From Spirogloea muscicola (taxonomy: Eukaryota; Streptophyta; Zygnematophyceae; Spirogloeales; Spirogloeaceae), in contig WELB01000009.1 in assembly GCA_009602725.1 (NCBI GenBank), positions 775,045 through 801,549 on the forward strand: 26,505 nt of DNA. Reading direction: 5' to 3'. Below are positions 21,701-26,505 of the stretch, piece by piece; within the stretch, counting starts at the first letter, position 1, and each line of letters starts with the position of its first letter. A model generated the notes under the pieces. It was given only the letters and a program-made list of their open reading frames with translations. It ran no database searches and was not told the origin of the DNA. The position numbers and the translations under genes are program-made.

Positions 21701-22943
21701 AGCCATGGCAAAACAAGCGGCGCAACACCTTGTGGAGCTTTTGGAGTGCTCACCTGAAGCAGAGTTCCGGAGGGAAGCAGCTTGTGAAGCACTGACCTGC
21801 CGCATGGCCAAGCCGGCATGTCAAGTAAGAGGGGCTGGCCATGCTCGCGCGCCAATATTGTAGAGACACTAGAAGAGGTTGTAGGCATGAAGCCAACCAT
21901 GACTTGCTACTTCACTGTGCAATTGCACATCACAAGTTGGACTACTCATAGCATATGTTGGACTACTTTTAGCAAATACTTCTGTCGTGGCTACCAAAGT
22001 ACCAGGCGCCCGTTGTTGACGTGGTCAGGAGCACGTTCAGGGCGGGCAGGCGCTCTCGACACCGCTGAATGAGCACCACAGCAGCCATCCCTTCGCCTGG
22101 GCAGCAAACAGTACCAGACAGTGTGTCTTCTGATGTCAGCTTTCTGCTAAACGGCAGTCCACTGTTCAGGACTTAGGATGCGATTACAAAGGATGGATTG
22201 AGAATTTAAAGTACATGGTTAGGGATGGGCCTGGAGCGACTAAGACCACACAGGTTGTTGGCGCAGGCCCTTGCTGTGCAAGCCACAGAGGCAAGCGTCG
22301 CAGGCCAGGTTGCTGACACCACATGGCCCACAGCTCGCCACGCAGCAGAGGGCCATTCCATGGACGCTTCATCAATGTATTTACAACGGGGCATGACCTC
22401 CGAGAGACGAGAAAATGGACAACCCCCGACGTGAGCTAGGCTGACGTTCTAGGGCCATGCAAGTCAATGCTTGGTCCCACATTGACCTTACTATCACAAG
22501 GCCGCGCAGGACGAGGGCCGCTGCATGTACCGAGCAAGCAAAAGGCGTACTTACGGGTAAGTACCTAAGTACTTACGTACTTACAGGCTCTCAATGACAG
22601 GGATAGGAAGCGCTTGACGGAAGCTCGAGAGCTCGATACGAGTTTGTGGGCAGTCAGAGATCTGGGTTTCAGGGTTCAGACTTTGGGTTTTAGGGGAAGG
22701 GTTGAGCCGATGAGCCGCACCGAGGGAGACGGCGTGGAACCAGGCCAGCGGGCCGGGCGGCCTGCGCAGCGAGGCCCTGCCCAGGCGCTCGTCCGCCCAC
22801 TGAGCCGGCCGCGCGCTGGCGGGCTCCAGCGCGGCCTGGAGGCGGAGGCCCAGCGCCAGGAGAGGGCCGGCGGCGGCCGTGAGCGCGCGGTACACGCCGT
22901 AAGCCGGCGGCAGCTCGGGCTGGCAGCCGGCGGCGGCTGCCAT
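18795..22943 (-). CDS. KDTA: 3-deoxy-D-manno-octulosonic acid (Kdo) transferase, KdtA/WaaA family (12 exons, 465 aa)
   Basis: It transfers Kdo from CMP-Kdo to a lipid A-like acceptor (GT30 family); in land plants the enzyme is mitochondrial. Minus-strand exons: 22721-22943, 22003-22096, 21754-21796, 21270-21392, 20961-21083, 20522-20603, 20235-20366, 19992-20089, 19788-19878, 19526-19645, 19145-19215 and 18795-18992. All borders are GT-AG, the phases agree, and the sum is 1,398 bases. Motifs in order: GRASLRRPPGPLAWFHAVSL then Gly-Glu76 (the catalytic Glu of bacterial WaaA), FAPIDTPAAV (121-130), VESELWPNL (145-153), VNARMSPRSFKNW, WLAASTHSGEEE (262-273), IAPRQPERG (293-301; most relatives have His where this has Gln297), DIYLVDTLGEL, FVGGSLLP (350-357), GHN (361-363) and HVGHFSSM. 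Length is close to plant KDTA. The chosen start (MAAAAGCQPELPPAYGVYRAL) matches the family N-terminus; an in-frame ATG at 23093 would add 50 Arg-rich residues. Confidence 0.93.
22547..22585. repeat. GTACTTAC/GTAAGTAC palindromic short repeat
   Basis: About five imperfect 8-base units, self-complementary because GTACTTAC and GTAAGTAC are reverse complements. It lies in intron 1 of KDTA, and each unit contains a perfect GTAAGT donor on one strand or the other. Confidence 0.75.
22664..22705 (+). repeat. Degenerate telomere-like repeats in KDTA intron 1
   Basis: Consecutive GGGTTTC, AGGGTTC, TTTGGGTTTTAGGGG and AAGGGTT words resemble decayed plant/algal TTTAGGG or TTTTAGGG telomere repeats. The tract is short and imperfect and may be chance. 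Confidence 0.35.
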
Positions 22944-23120
22944 GGTCAGTCGGTCCGGCGACGGCCGCCGCGCCTCGCAGGCTCGCCTCGTGTGGCGCCG
23001 CCGAGACCGGAGGCCTCTTGGGTTTCGTCGATTGTTCGCTCGGCGGCCTGCCACAGCTTGCGCTGCTGCTGGAGCCAGCGGACGCAGGCGCATGGCTGCG
23101 CCAGCGGCGGCGGCGATCGT
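22700..23120. promoter_or_regulatory. GC island at a probable divergent promoter
   Basis: A strongly GC- and CpG-rich segment that contains KDTA exon 1 on the minus strand and, 149 bases away, an ATG at 23092 opening rightwards on the plus strand. It probably drives KDTA and possibly a divergent gene. It overlaps coding sequence, so codon usage of exon 1 also contributes to the composition. Confidence 0.45.
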
Positions 23121-24017
23121 CGAGGACCAGGCAGTGCAGCTACTTCTCCAGAGACTGAGAAGACAGAAGCTCCTCTTTCATATCAGGAACGGCTTTTCCC
23201 AAGTTTAGCGGTAACTTTGAGAGGCAAGCCCTCCTAAAGTAGAATACTTCTTATATCAGAAACAGCGGTAAGCGGTAAGCGTAAGCGGTAAATGTAACAT
23301 CAGTCAGGCGGTGGCTGTGAGAGGCCAGCCCAAAGGGATGAACAAGAAAAGCTCTTGTAAGATTTCCTTTCTCTGACCTCCGGCTGCTCAAGAGGGGCTA
23401 TTGAGCACCCAGTGGCCACTTGCGTCGCTGTGTGCTTCAACGCTTTTCTGGCCCCTTCGAACTTAGTTCACTCTTGAAATCTGGGCTGGCCTCTAACAGC
23501 CACCGCCCTCTACTGGAGCTGTCTTTCTCTTCTCCACTGGAAGCGTAATTCCTGCGGACGATAAACTGCGGGTTGGCCGTAGCTGGCTTGTCACAGGGAA
23601 CCACGCTCCATTATGTTTTGCAATGCATAGGCACGTGGGCCAGACCAGGATTGAAAGACCGGAGGATTCCATGCATCACATTGTTAGTGTATACATGCAT
23701 TGAAAGCAAAGTTGCAGATGTCTCTATGAACTTCTACAAGACAGTTCTACAGTTCTACGATTCTAAATTACTACAAGACTTAAGCTATCGCAATTGTCAA
23801 TTTTAGGACCTGTGAGCCCATGTCAAGCGCACACTGCAACCTGTCATCGCTCTTCCTGATGGCCAGGTGCTAAGTATTGTGCTCAGCAACAATATAGAGC
23901 ATCTCTAGCCGACGAAGTTGTGAGCCCTACGCTTCTGACACGTTATAGGTTGAGCTCCACATGAAGTTAATGCAGCGGGAGATTTTGAACAACCAGCAGC
24001 TGGACAAGCGCCACCAA
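23092..24017 (+). CDS. Candidate divergent gene, two possible exons, product unknown
   Basis: Weak model. An ATG at 23092 opens MAAPAAAAIVEDQAVQLLLQ and continues to a possible donor CAA|gtttag at 23205/23206. A second likely exon at 23949-24017 (acceptor gttatag, donor CAA|gtactt) reads VELHMKLMQREILNNQQLDK then RHQ, which looks like a real helical protein segment. Both are in phase 0, so they could join across an intron that would contain the MITE at 23307-23507. I do not recognise the family and see no convincing downstream exon, so the gene may be incomplete, broken or wrongly joined. Confidence 0.25.
23264..23290 (+). repeat. AGCGGTA heptamer tandem repeat
   Basis: Four units, AGCGGTA AGCGGTA AGCGTA AGCGGTA, the third lacking one G. 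A related TTTAGCGGTAA occurs upstream at about 23204. Confidence 0.8.
23307..23507. mobile_element. Complete MITE-like element with 27-base terminal inverted repeats
   Basis: The left end (23307-23333) and the reverse complement of the right end (23481-23507) match at 25 of 27 positions; both contain GGCGGTGGCTGT and AGAGGCCAGCCCA. The element is about 201 bases and has no coding capacity. From 23379 it aligns with 8636-8800, and its ends match the palindromic repeats in 6861-9540. I could not identify a clear target-site duplication. Its superfamily and the source of transposase are unknown. Confidence 0.7.
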
Positions 24018-24058
24018 GTACTTGCTACTGGGCTGCTGCAGTCTTGTTGCCAAAGACT

Positions 24059-24583
24059 TCAGGGGTTGTCTGGCCTGACTAAGCCCCTGTGCTCATCAAT
24101 GAGGCGCTCTATTTCCTCCTGCTCTGCCACCTCAGGCACCGTCTCCAGCTCCTCATGGCCAGCTGATAAGTGTCTACCGCTCCCCTTCAGTGCGTCAGCT
24201 TGGGTAGGATCCAAATGCATAGATGAACTGCGCAGAGGTGTAGACTGTGGCCCTGCATTAGCAGCACCATTGTCGACTTCACTATCCTCCTCAGATACGA
24301 ACATTGTTGTTGCCTTTGTCAATCTCTTCTTTGCTAGTCGTAGTGCCTGCTGCCTGTCACGATGACGACCATCTATGCCTGCTTCTCCTTCATGAGGTAC
24401 ATTTACATTTCTCATCCACCATGTCTGCCTCCTGTTCAGTGGTAACGACGTGGCATGCTGCGCTGGCTTGCTTGAGCGTGCTGAAGCGATACCCGGCTTT
24501 TGGTGCAGTTGAGTGTGACCAGGGGTCTGCTCTGTAATTGACGTCCAGTCACCTGTCAGTGCTGCATAGAAGTGTCCAGACAA
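24059..24583 (-). CDS. Hypothetical open frame, possible 3' exon of a minus-strand gene
   Basis: A 174-codon open frame. The part from about 24545 down could be a last exon entered at ctgacag|GTGACTGG. It reads through RDRQQALRLAKKRLTKAT, FVSEEDSEVDN and AGHEELETVPEVAEQEEIER, and ends RGLVRPDNP. The acidic, amphipathic C-terminal half looks like protein rather than random sequence, and the plus-strand frame opposite it is Ser/Cys-rich and less plausible. A small phase-compatible exon may lie at 24879-24935. No known domain is visible. Confidence 0.35.
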   Translation of the reverse strand: MSGHFYAALTGDWTSITEQTPGHTQLHQKPGIASARSSKPAQHATSLPLNRRQTWWMRNVNVPHEGEAGIDGRHRDRQQALRLAKKRLTKATTMFVSEEDSEVDNGAANAGPQSTPLRSSSMHLDPTQADALKGSGRHLSAGHEELETVPEVAEQEEIERLIDEHRGLVRPDNP

Positions 24584-24599
24584 TGCAAGGTTTGCTGTT

Positions 24600-25640
24600 C
24601 AGTCTACAAAGTGTATCTGAGCACACACACCGAAGTCTCAGTTGAAGTGCGTGAACATAAACAGGCTTGTTGTAGCATGAGACCTCCACACGGCATGGGC
24701 ATCTTCTAGAGTCCAGTAAGAAAACGAAGCGCCACTGAACTGCGCCACTGATCTACAAGATGTCTATCATCATGACGGAGGATGCACACCCTTCGGTTTG
24801 CTAAGTGAAATGGCTGCTTGCTCTACCTGGTCGATCAGGTCGATCTTGCTTGCTAACCACCAGCTGCAAATCTCCTACCAGCATCATCGTGAGGAGCATC
24901 CTGTGCCAGAGCATCCTGGTGCCTCCATCCATGGCCTGATATGAAACTAGCCTCCGATGAGTGTCCATGTGTGGCGCTTATAGTCGCGCGTCCTCTATGG
25001 TATACTCGTACTTGCTGCAAGTGCTCTCCTAATCACGCCACCTAGTTTTCCATTGCAAGCAGTGTCAGTGATACCACAAGAGTACCTGTGTACCTGTGTA
25101 TGGCAGGCTAAGTACTGCATGCGGCCTACGAGTCGTAGGAGCCCCTTCACTATTCAATAGGAGATGACTCGCAATAGTTCAAGAGGATATCGTCTGCTAC
25201 GCGTGGATTCTTTTACTCCATATAGACCCTAGTGAAGCAAGCTATAGTCAAGCTCGCAGAAGAGAAGGTTAACATACAGATTGGGCATCCTCCAAGCTTT
25301 GATCACCGATGGTGCGGAATGAGTTCCAGCTGCACATGGCAAGCTTACGAGCTTAACTGCTGACAGCAGCTTCACCAGGATGTCTGAAATAGTTCTTCGT
25401 TTTGAAATTCTTCTAGTCTAGTATAGACCAAGTGATGATAGGTAGCCCAAGGGAGCTGGGAGTATGAGCATCGCTCTACACTCGAAAGTATGGAGGTGGC
25501 TTACACACAAGAAGCAGGAATCCTGGAATTGATGAGTTCTTGAATCAACTGCTCAAGGACAGATGACAATATTGGCCAGTGAGGCCAGCTGGCCAGTGCA
25601 AAACCCTCGTCTTTGTGGCAAGAGACCAGTAAGATTGCTC
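24600..25640. other. Gene-poor stretch, nothing recognised
   Basis: About 1 kb at ordinary base composition with no long open frame. Short spliceable pieces on the minus strand (for example 24879-24935) could be small exons, but I cannot confirm them. There are a few simple duplications, such as GTACCTGTGTACCTGTG at about 25083 and a GGCCAGCTGGCC palindrome near 25583. Confidence 0.5.
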
Positions 25641-25706
25641 TTCTGATCTTGTTAATGACTCGTAATCATGTCGCATTTCATCGTTGTGAGCAACTGATCG
25701 CACACC

Positions 25707-25832
25707 TCAGCGCCAGCAGCACAGCTGTCCAGTTGTACACCTGCGCCAGCTGCGCAGAAGGCCAGCAAGGCAGGTGCCGAGCCAGCGGCGGGAGTTGAGG
25801 AGCTGCGCTTTGGCCGCCGCCACGGGAGGCGC

Positions 25833-25879
<47 letters not shown>

Positions 25880-25928
25880 AGGCGTCGGGGTAGGAGTCGC
25901 CGGGACAACGTTCACAGCACTGGCTCAA
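25707..25928 (-). CDS. Candidate first exon encoding a poly-alanine N-terminus
   Basis: A minus-strand frame from the ATG at 25926-25928 opens MSQCCERCPGDSYPDAS and runs into 13 alanines encoded by the CGG/GCC tract, then EAAPPVAAAKAQLLNSRRWL. A possible donor follows at about 25740. The setting (GC island, ATG, possible donor) resembles the first exons of KDTA and the giant coiled-coil gene, and the frame at 24059-24583 could be the other end of the same gene. This is a guess from context; the (CGG)n tract alone opens several frames. Confidence 0.2.
25838..25879. repeat. (CGG)14 trinucleotide repeat
   Basis: Fourteen perfect CGG units in a GC-rich island, preceded by GCCGCCGCCACGGGAGGCGCGG-type sequence. 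It reads as poly-Gly, poly-Ala or poly-Pro depending on frame and strand. Confidence 0.97.
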
Positions 25929-25992
25929 GGCGGCTTGTCCTGACTACAACGACGCGGCTGTGCAGCCAGCTGGGTGCCTTCAGACGGTTGTT

Positions 25993-26250
25993 CGGAGCCA
26001 CAGGCCAAGGCAAACGGGGCGCGCTCTTGGTGACCTCCGCATCAACTTAAGAAAGTCGGATGAGCTGAGGGGACGGCCAGATAAGCTCTTCAGGTATGCG
26101 GCTGCTGATATTGAAAGATCGGCTGTGAAAGCCAGCCAGATGCATACAGGTGTTCTTGACGGAGCCACAGGCTAGGCAGACAGGGCGCTCTTAATACCCC
26201 CGGGTCAGCAGTAGGAAGTCAGATGAGCTGAGGGGAGGAAGAGCAACCCC
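25993..26250. repeat. Diverged direct repeat, period about 167 bases
   Basis: A block of about 85 bases beginning CGGAGCCACAGGC at 25993 recurs at 26160. Both copies end in GATGAGCTGAGGGGA after a similar middle section. On the minus strand both copies encode PLSSSDFL in an open frame, but the frame does not continue between them and matches no family I know. The flanks to 26505 contain no recognisable gene. Confidence 0.65.
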
Positions 26251-26505
26251 GCTGCGCAAGCCAGAGGCTGCTGCAAGGGCACGACCAGCGCGGCGATGCA
26301 AAGCAAGCGCTTGGGAACCCTGTAGCGACATAGACAAACGCATACTGCAGCAGGACACAAGACCCAAAGGCACCGAGCCACCGGGGAGGGCTGCACCCTG
26401 TTCCCGGCGCCGCTGGTCAGCTTGAGATGCCAGCAGCGAAAGTAACGAGGACCACCGACCCCCGTCACACCCGTGGATGTCCATGGCCAGGGGGTAAAAG
26501 GTATC

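Noticed and set aside
22614-23237. Plus-strand 207-codon open frame across KDTA exon 1
   Set aside because: It is antisense to a well-conserved KdtA N-terminus and is Arg/Gly/Ala-rich from GC composition.
23807-23866. Possible plus-strand exon between ttttag and cag|gtgcta
   Set aside because: In the phase needed to join the exon at 23949 it contains an in-frame TGA after two codons.
23961-24365. Plus-strand open frame of 134 codons
   Set aside because: Only its first part (to 24017) looks coding and ends at a plausible donor. The remainder is a Ser/Cys-rich shadow of the minus-strand frame.

Overview
The window is nuclear DNA from a green-lineage eukaryote, most likely a chlorophyte alga. 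The coding genes are cut by short GT-AG introns (about 70-910 bases) that usually end in gcag. TGTAA, the typical chlorophyte poly(A) signal, follows the stop codons of two plus-strand genes (30 and about 245 bases after the stop). Three of the four well-supported genes are plant-type: an ALS1/TAP2-like ABCB half transporter, a eukaryotic KdtA (Kdo transferase) and a ZYP1 synaptonemal-complex protein. I found no bacterial operon structure, tRNA, rRNA or CRISPR array. The genus cannot be fixed from the sequence; a trebouxiophyte is a guess.

Layout. 1-1130: the end of an unrecognised plus-strand gene (weak). 1228-6304 (minus): a 16-exon ABC half transporter, reconstructed exon by exon with matching phases (660 aa). 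6305-9716: a GC-rich island, then about 2.7 kb of nested copies of a palindromic, MITE-like repeat family carrying a (CT)n tract. 9717-15194 (plus): a five-exon gene for a 1,557-aa coiled-coil protein with ten tandem 78-residue repeats inside one 4.2-kb exon. 16093-18513 (plus): a six-exon ZYP1 homologue of only 600 aa. 18795-22943 (minus): a 12-exon KdtA of 465 aa. 22944-26505: a probable divergent promoter, one more complete MITE copy at 23307-23507, candidate exons of two unresolved genes, a (CGG)n island and a diverged direct repeat.

How the genes relate. Each encodes a separate function: vacuolar or endomembrane export (ABCB), synthesis of a Kdo-lipid A-like lipid (KdtA) and meiotic chromosome pairing (ZYP1). 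The giant coiled-coil gene lies head to tail just upstream of ZYP1. Both encode long coiled coils, so a shared structural role is possible but rests only on proximity and fold class. GC-rich islands (about 6470-6710, 9541-9990, 15780-16140, 22700-23120, 25790-25890) coincide with the 5' ends of the genes and look like promoter/first-exon islands.

The most interesting items are the short ZYP1 (a meiosis marker in a probable alga), its unrecognised giant neighbour with 78-residue repeats, the intact eukaryotic KdtA with a possible arginine-rich presequence, and the palindromic repeat family.
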